Assembly: GCA_049322715.1 (NCBI GenBank)
Contig: JBMOQP010000029.1
Coordinates: 15,675 to 79,674, forward strand
Origin: Thiofaba sp049322715
GTDB taxonomy: Bacteria > Pseudomonadota > Gammaproteobacteria > Halothiobacillales > Halothiobacillaceae
Length of the DNA: 64,000 bases
Direction of reading: 5' to 3'
Under the pieces are notes generated by a model, which was given only the letters and a program-made list of their open reading frames with translations, ran no database searches and was not told the origin of the DNA. Of this stretch, positions 16,497 through 25,016 are shown piece by piece. Each line of letters starts with the position of its first letter. Position 1 is the stretch's first letter. The translations under genes were made by a program, and so were the position numbers.

Positions 16497-17951
16497 TCAG
16501 CGCGCCACGGCCGCTGCGCCAGACACTTCGACGGCAACGCCGCGCTTGGCCTGGGCAATGGTCATGTAGACGTTGTAAACCATCATCAGGATGCCGGCGA
16601 CGAAGAACATGCCACCGATGGCGCGCACGACGTACGGCAGGTGCATGAAGGTCACGGTCTCGATGAAGGTGTAGGCGAGGTTGCCGTACTCATCGAAGGC
16701 ACGCAGCATCAGACCCTGGCCGATGCCGGCCACCCACAGCGAGGCGATGTAGAGCACGATGCCGATGGTCGCCAGCCAGAAATGGGTGTAGATCATCTTG
16801 GTGCTGTACATGCTGGTCGCACCCCACAGACGCGGGATGAGGTGGTAGAACGAGCCGAAGGTGATCATGGCCACCCAGCCGAGGGCGCCAGAGTGCACGT
16901 GGCCTACGGTCCAGTCGGTGTAGTGGGACAGCGCGTTGACGCTCTTGAGCGACATCAGCGGGCCTTCGAAGGTCGACATGCCGTAGAAGGACAGCGCGGT
17001 GATCATGAACAGCATGATCGGGTCGGTGCGCAGCTTATCCCACGCGCCGGACAGGGTCATGATGCCGTTGATCATGCCACCCCAGGACGGCAGCAGCAGC
17101 AGGATGGAGAATGTGGCCGCCAGGGTGGAGGTCCAGTCCGGGATCGCGGTCCAGTGCAGGTGGTGGGTACCCGCCCACATGTACAGGAAGGACAGGGCCC
17201 AGAAGTGGACGATGGACAGGCGGTAGGAATAGACCGGACGGCCAGCCTGCTTCGGAACGAAGTAGTACATCATGCCGAGGAAGGCCGCAGTCAGGAAGAA
17301 GCCTACCGCGTTATGGCCGTACCACCACTGGGTCATCGCATCCTGCACGCCGGAGAACAGGCTGTAGGACTCGAGGCTGTTCCAGGCTACCGGCACCGCC
17401 AGGTTGTTGAAGATGTGCAGCAGGGCAATCACGAACAGGAAGGCGATGAAGAACCAGTTGGCCACGTAGATATGCGGCTGGCTGCGGTTCACCAGGGTCA
17501 TCACGAAGATGACGATGTAGGCGACCCAGACCACGGCGATGGCCAGGTCGAGTTGCCAGATGAACTCGGCGTACTCGCGACCCTGGGTGAAGCCCAGCAT
17601 GTAGAGCACGACGCCGCCACCGACGCCGACCTGCCAGCCCCAGAAGGTGAACTCGGGCAACCAGCGACCGCCCCACAGGCGGGCCTGGCAGGTGCGCTGC
17701 ACGATGTAATACGAGGTCGCGAACAGGGCGCTGCCGCCGAAACCGAAGATCACCAGCGTGGTGTGCACCGGACGCAGGCGCCCGAAGGTGATTTCGGCGA
17801 TATCGAAGTTCAGGAACGGCCACGCCAGCTCACTGGCGATGTACGTTCCCGCAGTCATGCCAAGGACGCCCCAGACGAGCGCCATGATGGCGAACTTCTT
17901 CACAATGTCGTAGTTGTACTGCTCTGTGGCAACGGCCGTGCTCGTTGACAT
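16497..17951 (-). CDS. ccoN: cbb3-type cytochrome c oxidase subunit I
   Basis: CcoN is the catalytic heme b and heme b3/CuB subunit that reduces oxygen with high affinity and pumps protons. The 484-residue protein has about twelve membrane helices, and histidine ligands appear in segments such as YYWWYGHNAVGFF-like (QWWYGHNAVGF) and GTHHLHWTAIPDW. The ATG at 17951 follows GGGAGGAG; a longer in-frame start lacks that signal. It is the first gene of ccoNOQP. I found no canonical FNR/ANR box in the 220 bp upstream, which is unusual for this operon, although imperfect repeats are present. Confidence 0.96.
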   Translation of the reverse strand: MSTSTAVATEQYNYDIVKKFAIMALVWGVLGMTAGTYIASELAWPFLNFDIAEITFGRLRPVHTTLVIFGFGGSALFATSYYIVQRTCQARLWGGRWLPEFTFWGWQVGVGGGVVLYMLGFTQGREYAEFIWQLDLAIAVVWVAYIVIFVMTLVNRSQPHIYVANWFFIAFLFVIALLHIFNNLAVPVAWNSLESYSLFSGVQDAMTQWWYGHNAVGFFLTAAFLGMMYYFVPKQAGRPVYSYRLSIVHFWALSFLYMWAGTHHLHWTAIPDWTSTLAATFSILLLLPSWGGMINGIMTLSGAWDKLRTDPIMLFMITALSFYGMSTFEGPLMSLKSVNALSHYTDWTVGHVHSGALGWVAMITFGSFYHLIPRLWGATSMYSTKMIYTHFWLATIGIVLYIASLWVAGIGQGLMLRAFDEYGNLAYTFIETVTFMHLPYVVRAIGGMFFVAGILMMVYNVYMTIAQAKRGVAVEVSGAAAVAR

Positions 17952-18101
17952 CTCGAGTCTCCTCCCAAGGTTAATGCTTGTTGCTCGGGGCCCCGGAAGG
18001 CGGACCTTCCCCATACCCTTTGCTGGCCGGTGCATGTTACTGCAACGCTAGGCCCCTCTAAAGTTCCTTATTTTTCCGGGCTTTTCCCTTGGACATTCAA
18101 A

Positions 18102-18173
18102 AAACACGCAGTATTTCAATGTGTTTTCAAACAACCAAAAGCAACCAGAATGCATGGATCAAAATATTTGATC
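18102..18173. promoter_or_regulatory. Inverted repeats upstream of ccoN
   Basis: The gap between bioC and ccoN is AT-rich compared with its surroundings. It holds AAACAC (18102-18107) paired with GTGTTT (18121-18126) and a perfect palindrome, GATCAAA-ATA-TTTGATC, at 18157-18173 that touches the bioC stop. Either could be an operator for ccoN, and the palindrome could instead mark the end of bioC. No regulator is identified. Confidence 0.35.
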
Positions 18174-19041
18174 ACCGCCTGAGGGAACCCAGAGGGATGC
18201 GCACCTCCCCCTGTGCATCGGCCACATAGCGCCCAGCCTCGCCCCCCCAGGCCTGGCCATGGATGACCTCGTAGCTCACCGGCAACATTCCCTCCGCATT
18301 GCGGTGCACCTCGTACGCAGCCCGCACACGGCCCAGCCGCCCCTTGCCGGTCAGTCCACGCGCCCGCCCAGCCATGCCATTGTGCGCACCGATGCCCTTG
18401 AGGCTGCGCATGACGGACTGCACGTCCGGGTAGTCGAGCCGGATGCGTTCGACATCCATCACTGGGTCGCGCAGACCCGCGCGCACGAGCGCATCGCCCA
18501 GGTCATGCATGTCATAGAAAAGATTGACGTGGGTGTGCCCGGGATCGGCCGCCCGCCATGCGTCACGCAGTTCGTGCAGGGTATCGGGCCCAAGGGTGGA
18601 GAACAGGAACACCCCGCCAGGCCGGAGCACCCGGCGCGCCTCCCGGAACACCTGTGCGGGCTCGTTGCTCCACTGCAGGGTCAGACTGGAGAACAGCAGG
18701 TCGACGCTCGCGTCGCGCAGGGGCAGCCTCTCCATGTCGGCGCAGAGGAGATCCGGCTTGCGCAGCCAGGACTGACGTCCTCGCGCCTCCTCCAGCATGC
18801 CGCGCGAGATGTCGAGACCGAGCAGCCGGGCCCGCGAGAAACGCTTGCGCAAGGCGCGCAGCGCCGCCCCCGTACCGCAGCCAAGATCGACAACAACCTC
18901 GGGAGACAGCCTCAGCCACTCGAGGCGGGAGAGCATCTCCTCGCGCACGATGCGCTGCAGCCGGGCGTGCTCGTCGTAGCTCGATGCGGCAAGGTCGAAT
19001 GAACGCCTGACACGCCCCTTCTCCAGTTCATACTCGCGCAT
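18172..19041 (-). CDS. bioC: Malonyl-[ACP] O-methyltransferase
   Basis: BioC methylates the free carboxyl of malonyl-ACP so that fatty acid synthesis can build the pimeloyl moiety of biotin. The 289-residue protein has SAM motif I VVDLGCGTG at 50-58, the family segment RRSFDLAASSYDEHARLQ near the N-terminus and a downstream DLLFSSLTLQW motif. bioH, which removes the methyl group, lies 12 bp upstream on the same strand. bioA, B, D and F are elsewhere. Confidence 0.94.
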   Translation of the reverse strand: MREYELEKGRVRRSFDLAASSYDEHARLQRIVREEMLSRLEWLRLSPEVVVDLGCGTGAALRALRKRFSRARLLGLDISRGMLEEARGRQSWLRKPDLLCADMERLPLRDASVDLLFSSLTLQWSNEPAQVFREARRVLRPGGVFLFSTLGPDTLHELRDAWRAADPGHTHVNLFYDMHDLGDALVRAGLRDPVMDVERIRLDYPDVQSVMRSLKGIGAHNGMAGRARGLTGKGRLGRVRAAYEVHRNAEGMLPVSYEVIHGQAWGGEAGRYVADAQGEVRIPLGSLRR

Positions 19042-19053
19042 ATTGGACCTTCT

Positions 19054-19812
19054 TCACCGTTGATCGAGCCAGCGGCCAAGGAGGCCGGGGGCATGCAGGA
19101 ACGGGGCATGCCCGGCTCCGGCCTGGATGTGGATCTCCGCTTGTGGCAGGGCCTGGCGGTACATCTCCGCCACACAAGGGGGGACGATGCGGTCCCGGTC
19201 CCCGAGAAGCACATGCACAGGGAGCCCCAGCCCGTGCAGGGACACGCTCAGGTCCGTGTCACGCAGGATCGCCAATCCCGCCCGCAGGGCTGCCTCGGCA
19301 GCCGGAGGCGACTCCGCAACGGCCTGCCCGAGCCGGGCGCGCACCTCACGCGCCCCCTCCGCGCCCACCGCCTGCAGGGCGAGGAAGCGCTGCAGGGTGA
19401 GGGCCTGATCCTGAGCCAGCCCTGCCATGAACTGACCAAGGGTGTCGGCCGCCATGCCGCAGGCCTGATCGCTCGTGGCGACGAAACGCGGGGTGGCCCC
19501 GAGCAGGATCAGGCGAGCCACGCGCTCAGGTGCGCGCCGGGCCACCTCCAGGGCCAGCAGGCCGCCCAGCGACCACCCCACCCACACGGCCCGCTCCGGA
19601 GCACGGGCCAGGAGGTCCTCCGCCCAGAGACCGGCATCAGCCCCAAGGCCCGCATCCCACGACCGGCCGCCATGCCCCGGCAGGTCGAGCGCCAGCGCGG
19701 GCTCCGCCGCGAAGGCCGGCACCGCACGCCAGATAGCCGAACTCATGCCCCAGCCATGCACCCATACCACCGGCAACACCGGTTTGGCGCCGCCACCTTG
19801 CCCACGTATCAT
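19054..19812 (-). CDS. bioH: Pimeloyl-[ACP] methyl ester esterase
   Basis: BioH hydrolyses pimeloyl-ACP methyl ester, which ends the disguised-substrate phase of biotin synthesis. The 252-residue alpha/beta hydrolase has the nucleophile elbow GWSLGG (Ser81), Asp207 in LLGDRDRIVP and His235 in GAGHAPF. These positions agree closely with the E. coli triad (82/207/235). It forms an operon with bioC and is divergent from plsY with a short 34-bp gap. Confidence 0.92.
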   Translation of the reverse strand: MIRGQGGGAKPVLPVVWVHGWGMSSAIWRAVPAFAAEPALALDLPGHGGRSWDAGLGADAGLWAEDLLARAPERAVWVGWSLGGLLALEVARRAPERVARLILLGATPRFVATSDQACGMAADTLGQFMAGLAQDQALTLQRFLALQAVGAEGAREVRARLGQAVAESPPAAEAALRAGLAILRDTDLSVSLHGLGLPVHVLLGDRDRIVPPCVAEMYRQALPQAEIHIQAGAGHAPFLHAPGLLGRWLDQR

Positions 19813-19846
19813 CGCGCTCCCGAATACATCTTATTGATTGAATCCC

Positions 19847-20449
19847 ATGACCTGGCTTGACCTTGCCCTGCCGATCGGCGCCTACCTGCTCGGCTCCGTT
19901 GCCACCGCCATCGTCGTCAGCCGGCTGCTCGGCCTGCCCGACCCGCGCACCATGGGTTCCGGCAATCCCGGCGCCACCAATGTCCTGCGCACCGGGCGCA
20001 AAGGTGCCGCGCTCGCCACCTTGCTGGGGGACCTGCTCAAGGGGTTGTTGCCGGTCGCGCTGGCTCGCCTGCTGGAGGTTGGGGAGGTCACCCTGATCGC
20101 GACCGCTCTGGCCGCCTTCCTCGGCCACATCTACCCGGTCTTCTTCCAGTTCCGCGGCGGCAAGGGTGTGGCCACCGCCCTTGGCGTGCTGCTTGGCCTC
20201 GCCCCCTGGCTCGGCCTCGCCGTGCTCGGAGTCTGGTTGCTCGTGGCAGCCACCCTGCGCTATTCCTCGCTCGCTGCGCTGATTGCCGCCGCGACCGCCC
20301 CGGTGATCGCCTGGGGCCTGGGCCTCGGCGCCGCCGCCATCATCGGCGTCGCCTTCATGAGCGCCCTGCTCATCCTGCGCCACCGCGGCAACATCCAGCG
20401 CCTGCTGAACGGCACCGAGAGCCGCATCGGCGCGAAGAAAGGCGTTTAA
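19847..20449 (+). CDS. plsY: Acyl-phosphate:glycerol-3-phosphate acyltransferase
   Basis: PlsY makes lysophosphatidic acid from acyl-phosphate at the inner membrane, the first acylation of phospholipid synthesis. The 200-residue protein has about five membrane segments and the conserved motifs GSGNPGATNVLR, HIYPVFFQFRGGKGVAT and a C-terminal LRHRGNI...G segment. The ATG at 19847 was chosen; a TTG 9 bp upstream is also in frame. Its stop overlaps that of the convergent tsaD by 4 bp. Confidence 0.95.
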   Translation: MTWLDLALPIGAYLLGSVATAIVVSRLLGLPDPRTMGSGNPGATNVLRTGRKGAALATLLGDLLKGLLPVALARLLEVGEVTLIATALAAFLGHIYPVFFQFRGGKGVATALGVLLGLAPWLGLAVLGVWLLVAATLRYSSLAALIAAATAPVIAWGLGLGAAAIIGVAFMSALLILRHRGNIQRLLNGTESRIGAKKGV

Positions 20450-21459
20450 GACAGCCCCTTCAGTTCGCCAAGCGGCCAGCGCGCCCGCGCGGCGAAGGCA
20501 GCCGCCGGCCCGCCCTGACCGGCCTGCAGCCGCAGCCACCCCGTGTAGGCGATCATGGCGGCGTTGTCGGTACAGAACTCCTGGCGCGGAAAGAAGGCCT
20601 CGCCACCACGCGCCTTCAGCATGCCCGAGAGGGATTCGCGCAGGCGCTGGTTCGCCCCCACCCCCCCCGCGACCACCAGCTGGCGCATGCCGGTCTGCCC
20701 GAGCGCCCGCTCGCACTTGATCACGAGGGTCTCGACGATGGCCTCCTCGAAGGCACGGGCGACATCCGCCCGCCCCTGCTCGTCCTCCACTCCCTCCAGG
20801 GCAAGCAGCGCACGGGTCTTGAGACCGCTGAAGCTGAAATCGAGCCCGGGCCGGTCGATCATCGGCCGCGGGAAGCGATGGCCCCCCTCGCGCCCTCGCC
20901 CCGCCAGCCGGGCCAGCGCCGCCCCGCCGGGGTAGCCCAACCCCATCAGCTTGGCGATCTTGTCGAAGGCCTCGCCGACCGCATCATCCAGTGTCTCGCC
21001 GAGCACTTCGTACACCCCCACCTCCGGCACTGCCACCAGCATGGTGTGACCACCGGAGACCAGCAGGGCGACGAACGGCGGGCGCAGACCGGGATTGTCG
21101 AGCATTGGCGCCAGCAGGTGCCCTTCCATGTGATGCACGCCGATGGCCGGCACGCCGAGGGCGCAGGCCAGCCCCGCGCCGAAGGCGGTGCCAACCAGCA
21201 GGGCACCAAGCAGCCCCGGCCCTTCGGTGTAGGCCACCCCGCCGATCGACTGGCGCGTGACCCCGGCCTCCTCCAGCAGGTCATCGACCATCGGCAGGAG
21301 CCAGCGCACATGGTCGCGCGATGCGAGCTCGGGCACGACGCCGCCATACTCGACGTGCACGTCTTGCGTGCGCACACGATGCCCGAGCAGACCGCCCTCG
21401 CTGGCATACAGCGCGCAGGCCGTCTCGTCGCACGAGGTTTCGATTCCAACAACGATCAT
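20446..21459 (-). CDS. tsaD: tRNA N6-adenosine threonylcarbamoyltransferase
   Basis: TsaD transfers the threonylcarbamoyl group to A37 of tRNAs that read ANN codons, working with TsaB, TsaC and TsaE. The 337-residue ASKHA-fold protein begins MIVVGIETSCDETA and has the metal-binding histidines H110 and H114 in HHMEGH, plus SGGHTMLV and the C-terminal DNAAMIAY motif. The ATG at 21459 is preferred; an ATG 12 bp upstream is also possible. It is divergent from rpsU, as in most gammaproteobacteria. Confidence 0.96.
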   Translation of the reverse strand: MIVVGIETSCDETACALYASEGGLLGHRVRTQDVHVEYGGVVPELASRDHVRWLLPMVDDLLEEAGVTRQSIGGVAYTEGPGLLGALLVGTAFGAGLACALGVPAIGVHHMEGHLLAPMLDNPGLRPPFVALLVSGGHTMLVAVPEVGVYEVLGETLDDAVGEAFDKIAKLMGLGYPGGAALARLAGRGREGGHRFPRPMIDRPGLDFSFSGLKTRALLALEGVEDEQGRADVARAFEEAIVETLVIKCERALGQTGMRQLVVAGGVGANQRLRESLSGMLKARGGEAFFPRQEFCTDNAAMIAYTGWLRLQAGQGGPAAAFAARARWPLGELKGLS

Positions 21460-21493
21460 GCCAGACTTCATTGCCTTCAAAAGGTGGCTATTG

Positions 21494-21521
21494 TTGCATT
21501 GCTTGCCCCAGGTCGTATAAT
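21494..21521 (+). promoter_or_regulatory. rpsU promoter
   Basis: TTGCAT (21494-21499) and a consensus TATAAT (21516-21521) are spaced 16 bp apart, 86 bp before the rpsU start. This is the best sigma-70 promoter seen in the window. Confidence 0.75.
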
Positions 21522-21607
21522 TCCGGCCTTTCTGCAAGCCCTGCCCGTGCCACTGGTCGGCCGGACAGGCATGAACCGGTTCAGACCTTTTTATTACTGG
21601 AGTCCCA

Positions 21608-21823
21608 ATGCCTTCCGTCCGCGTCAAAGAGAACGAGCCTTTCGAAGTCGCCGTGCGCCGCTTCAAGCGCACCTGTGAAAAGGCCGGCATCATCTCCGAA
21701 CTGCGCGCCCGCGAGTTCTACGAGAAGCCGACCACCGAGCGCAAGCGCAAGCTGGCTGCCGCCGTCAAGCGCAACCAGAAGCGTCTGGCGAAGGAAGCCG
21801 CTCGCCGCACCCGCCTCTACTGA
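21608..21823 (+). CDS. rpsU: 30S ribosomal protein S21
   Basis: S21 is a small basic protein of the 30S platform that helps initiation. The 71-residue product, MPSVRVKENEPFEVAVRRF onward, is full length and ends in the usual Arg/Lys-rich helix. It has a TGGAG ribosome binding site and a strong promoter upstream. In many relatives rpsU leads the rpsU-dnaG-rpoD operon; here dnaG and rpoD are 22 kb away. Confidence 0.98.
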   Translation: MPSVRVKENEPFEVAVRRFKRTCEKAGIISELRAREFYEKPTTERKRKLAAAVKRNQKRLAKEAARRTRLY

Positions 21824-21831
21824 CCGATCGG

Positions 21832-22302
21832 ATGTCGGGCATGACCGAGGCGACCTCCGCCCTCAAGGCGCGGATCACCGATGACATGAAGGCGACGATG
21901 AAGGCGGGCGACAAGCCCCGCCTCGCCGTGATCCGCCTCATTCAGGCCGCGCTCAAGCAGAAAGAGGTGGATGAGCGCATCACCCTCGCCGACGCGGACG
22001 TCATCGCCGTGCTCGACAAGATGGGCAAGCAGCGCCGCGAGTCCCTCGAGCAGTACAAGGCCGCGGGCCGTGCGGATCTGGCGGAGCAGGAGTCCTACGA
22101 ACTGGAGGTCATCCAGTCCTACCTGCCTGCCCCGCTGAGCGATGCGGAGATCGATGCCCTCATCGCCGAGGCCGTCGCGGCCACCGGCGCCACCAGTGTC
22201 CGGGAGATGGGCGCGGTCATGGGCAAGCTCAGGCCGCAACTTCAGGGGCGCGCGGACATGACCCAGGTGAGTGCCCGCATCAAGTCCGCCCTCGGCGGCT
22301 GA
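21832..22302 (+). CDS. yqeY: GatB/YqeY domain-containing protein
   Basis: The 156-residue protein consists of the YqeY/GatB C-terminal helical domain, related to the tRNA-binding tail of the amidotransferase subunit GatB. The standalone protein's role is not settled. It includes the typical ARITDDMKATMKAGDK start, then ESYELEVIQSYLPAPLSDAEI and the final GRADMTQVSARI. It lies 8 bp after rpsU and is likely co-transcribed, which is a conserved pairing. A second ATG at 21841 could be the true start; neither has a clear ribosome binding site. Confidence 0.9.
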   Translation: MSGMTEATSALKARITDDMKATMKAGDKPRLAVIRLIQAALKQKEVDERITLADADVIAVLDKMGKQRRESLEQYKAAGRADLAEQESYELEVIQSYLPAPLSDAEIDALIAEAVAATGATSVREMGAVMGKLRPQLQGRADMTQVSARIKSALGG

Positions 22303-22331
22303 CCGCGAACTCCCTCAAGCCGCACGGATTC

Positions 22332-22373
22332 AAAGCCTCGCCCCATCGGATGTGACATGGGCGCGAGGCTTTT
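22332..22373 (+). terminator. Terminator after the rpsU-yqeY pair
   Basis: AAAGCCTCG (22332-22340) pairs with CGAGGCTTT (22363-22371), with an inner CCCAT/ATGGG extension and a T-tract following. It ends 30 bp before gltD. Confidence 0.8.
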
Positions 22374-22403
22374 CCATCTAATAGACCTACGCGAGACGCC
22401 GTC

Positions 22404-23834
22404 ATGGGTAACGTCTTTCAATTCCTCGATGTCCCCCGCCAGGATCCGCCCAAGGCCAAGGCCGAGGCGCGCGTGCATTTCTACGGGGAAATCTACGGCC
22501 AGTTCGATCCGCAGACCGCCGCCCAGCAGGCTGACCGCTGCCTGTCCTGCGGCAACCCGTACTGCGAGTGGAAGTGCCCGGTCCACAACTACATCCCCAA
22601 CTGGCTGAAGCTGGTCGCCGAGGGCAACCTGTTCGAGGCCGCGGAGATGTCGCACAAGACCAACTCCCTGCCCGAGGTCTGCGGCCGCGTCTGTCCGCAG
22701 GATCGCCTGTGCGAGGGCGCCTGCACCCTCAACACCGACAGTTACTCCGAATTCGGTCACGGCTTCGGCGCCGTCACCATCGGCTCGATCGAGAAATACA
22801 TCACCGACGAGGCCGTCAAGCAGGGCTGGCGCCCGGACATGAGCGGCGTCACCCCGACTGGCAAGCGCGTCGCCATCATCGGCGCCGGCCCTGCGGGCCT
22901 CGGCTGCGCGGACATTCTCGTGCGCAATGGCGTCAAGCCGGTCGTATTCGACCGCTACCCGCAGATCGGCGGCCTGCTGACTTTCGGCATCCCGCCGTTC
23001 AAGCTGGAGAAGGAGGTCCTCGAGACCCGTCGCATGCTGATGGAAGGCATGGGGGTCGAGTTCCGCCTGAACACAGAGATCGGCCGCGACATCCCGTTCC
23101 AGGCGCTGCTGGACGAGTACGATGCCGTCTTCCTCGGCATGGGCACCTACACCTACATGAAGGGTGGCTTCCCGGGCGAGGACCTGCCTGGCGTGTACGA
23201 TGCCCTGCCCTTCCTGATCTCCAACATCAACCGCCTGATGAACGTCGAGAAGAGCCCCACGGACTTCATCGACATGAAGGGCAAGCGCGTCATCGTGCTG
23301 GGCGGTGGCGACACCGCGATGGACTGCACCCGGACCTCGATCCGCCAGGGCGCGGTCGCGGTCACCTGCGCCTACCGGCGCGATGAGGACAACATGCCGG
23401 GCTCCAAGCGCGAGGTCGCGAACGCTAAGGAAGAGGGCGTGCAATTCCTGTTCAACCGCCAGCCGGTCGAGATTGTCGGTAACGGCCGCGTTGAAGGGGT
23501 CAAGTTCGTGCAGACCCGCCTCGGCGCCCCCGATGCGCGCGGCCGCCGCAGCCCCGAGGTCGTGCCGGGTTCCGAGGAGATCGTGCCGGCCGATGCCGTG
23601 CTGGTCGCCTTCGGCTTCCGCCCATCCCCCGCCCCGTGGTTGGCCGACTTCGGCATCCAGACCCAGCAGGACGGCCGCGTGATCGCCCCCGCCAATGGCC
23701 CCTTGGCACATCAGACCAGCAATCCGAAGGTCTTTGCCGGCGGCGACATGGTGCGCGGTTCCGACCTCGTCGTGACCGCCGTGTTCGAAGGCCGCGAAGC
23801 CGCCAAGGGCATCCTCGACTACCTGGGCGTCTGA
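22404..23834 (+). CDS. gltD: Glutamate synthase [NADPH] small subunit
   Basis: GltD oxidises NADPH and feeds electrons through FAD and iron-sulfur clusters to GltB, which makes glutamate from glutamine and 2-oxoglutarate. The 476-residue protein has two N-terminal cysteine clusters (CLSCGNPYCEWKCP and CGRVCPQDRLCEGAC). An FAD-binding GAGPAGLGCA and an NADPH-binding GGGDTAMDC follow, and the C-terminal GGDMVRGSDLVVTA. gltB lies 15 kb downstream rather than adjacent. The gene stands between two terminators and so is probably a single transcription unit. Confidence 0.96.
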   Translation: MGNVFQFLDVPRQDPPKAKAEARVHFYGEIYGQFDPQTAAQQADRCLSCGNPYCEWKCPVHNYIPNWLKLVAEGNLFEAAEMSHKTNSLPEVCGRVCPQDRLCEGACTLNTDSYSEFGHGFGAVTIGSIEKYITDEAVKQGWRPDMSGVTPTGKRVAIIGAGPAGLGCADILVRNGVKPVVFDRYPQIGGLLTFGIPPFKLEKEVLETRRMLMEGMGVEFRLNTEIGRDIPFQALLDEYDAVFLGMGTYTYMKGGFPGEDLPGVYDALPFLISNINRLMNVEKSPTDFIDMKGKRVIVLGGGDTAMDCTRTSIRQGAVAVTCAYRRDEDNMPGSKREVANAKEEGVQFLFNRQPVEIVGNGRVEGVKFVQTRLGAPDARGRRSPEVVPGSEEIVPADAVLVAFGFRPSPAPWLADFGIQTQQDGRVIAPANGPLAHQTSNPKVFAGGDMVRGSDLVVTAVFEGREAAKGILDYLGV

Positions 23835-23839
23835 GCCCC

Positions 23840-23865
23840 CAAAGGCGCCCCCGGGCGCCTTTTTC
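23840..23865 (+). terminator. Terminator after gltD
   Basis: AAAGGCGCCC and GGGCGCCTTT flank a CC loop and are followed by more T residues. It lies 6 bp after the gltD stop. Confidence 0.88.
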
Positions 23866-23879
23866 ATATACGGACTGAT

Positions 23880-24950
23880 ATGAACGCACTCAAGAACGAC
23901 CGCTTCCTGCGCGCCCTGCTGCGCCAGCCCGTGGACCGCACCCCGATGTGGATCATGCGCCAGGCCGGCCGCTACCTGCCCGAATACCGCGCCACGCGAG
24001 CCAAGGCAGGCAGTTTCATGAACCTGTGCAAGAGCCCGGAGCTCGCCTGCGAGGTCACCCTGCAGCCGCTCGAGCGTTTCGAGCTGGACGCGGCAATCCT
24101 GTTCTCCGACATCCTCACCGTGCCGGATGCGATGGGCCTCGGCCTCGGCTTCTACGAAGGCGAGGGCCCGCGCTTCGCCAATCCCGTACGCAGCGCCGCG
24201 GACATCGACCGCCTGCCCATTCCGGACCCGGAGGGAGAGCTGAAGTATGTGATGGACGCCGTGCGCACCATCCGCCGCGAGCTGAACGGCCGCGTGCCGC
24301 TGATCGGCTTTTCCGGCAGCCCGTGGACCCTCGCGGCCTACATGGTCGAGGGCGAGGGCAGCCGCGACTTCTCCCGCGCCAAGGCCATGATGTTCGATCG
24401 CCCGGACCTGATGGAGAGCCTGCTGGACAAGATCACCCAGTCCGTCGCGGCCTACCTCAATGGCCAGATCGCCGCCGGCGCTCAGGCAGTCATGCTGTTC
24501 GACACCTGGGGCGGCATGCTCACCCCGCGCGACTACATGCGCTTCTCGCTCGAGCCGATGCGCAAGGTCATCGCCCAGCTCAAGCGCGAACATGAGGGAC
24601 ACAAGGTGCCGGTGGTGCTGTTCACCAAGGGTGGCGGCCAGTGGCTGGAGGCGATGGCCCAGAGCGGCGCCGACGCGCTGGGCCTGGATTGGACCACCGA
24701 CATCGGTGAGGCGCGCCGCCGCGTGGGTGACCATGTTGCCCTGCAGGGCAACATGGACCCGAATGTCCTGTACGCCTCGCCAAAGCGCATCCGCGAGGAG
24801 GTGGCGAGCATCCTGGCCGCCTACGGTGCGGGCAGCGGCCACGTCTTCAACCTCGGCCACGGCATCCATCCCGGCATCGATCCGGAGCATGTCGCCGCCT
24901 TCGTGCAAGCCGTGCGCGAACTCAGCCCGGCCTATCACGCCGCCGGCTGA
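23880..24950 (+). CDS. hemE: Uroporphyrinogen decarboxylase
   Basis: HemE decarboxylates the four acetate side chains of uroporphyrinogen III to give coproporphyrinogen III in heme synthesis. The 356-residue TIM-barrel protein is full length. It has the N-terminal signature PMWIMRQAGRYLPEYR, the conserved DAAILFSDIL with its key aspartate, FSGSPWTLA and the C-terminal FNLGHGI segment. It starts 15 bp after the gltD terminator, with no clear ribosome binding site. Confidence 0.97.
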   Translation: MNALKNDRFLRALLRQPVDRTPMWIMRQAGRYLPEYRATRAKAGSFMNLCKSPELACEVTLQPLERFELDAAILFSDILTVPDAMGLGLGFYEGEGPRFANPVRSAADIDRLPIPDPEGELKYVMDAVRTIRRELNGRVPLIGFSGSPWTLAAYMVEGEGSRDFSRAKAMMFDRPDLMESLLDKITQSVAAYLNGQIAAGAQAVMLFDTWGGMLTPRDYMRFSLEPMRKVIAQLKREHEGHKVPVVLFTKGGGQWLEAMAQSGADALGLDWTTDIGEARRRVGDHVALQGNMDPNVLYASPKRIREEVASILAAYGAGSGHVFNLGHGIHPGIDPEHVAAFVQAVRELSPAYHAAG

Positions 24951-24958
24951 CCCCCCCC

Positions 24959-24984
24959 GCCGCGCTCCGGGGCGCGGCTTTCCC
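24959..24984 (+). terminator. Probable terminator after hemE
   Basis: GCCGCGC and GCGCGGC flank a short loop and are followed by TTT. The T-tract is short, so the call is moderate. Confidence 0.6.
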
Positions 24985-25016
24985 AACCTGCCCGACTATC
25001 CCTCCCCCCGGGGGAC

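Noticed and set aside
18157..18173. Possible FNR/ANR box upstream of ccoN
   Set aside because: The arms are in the order ATCAA...TTGAT, whereas the FNR consensus is TTGAT-N4-ATCAA; the site also overlaps the bioC stop, about 206 bp from ccoN.
22242..24986. 914-codon minus-strand frame opposite gltD and hemE
   Set aside because: It is antisense to two conserved enzymes with no recognisable motif.
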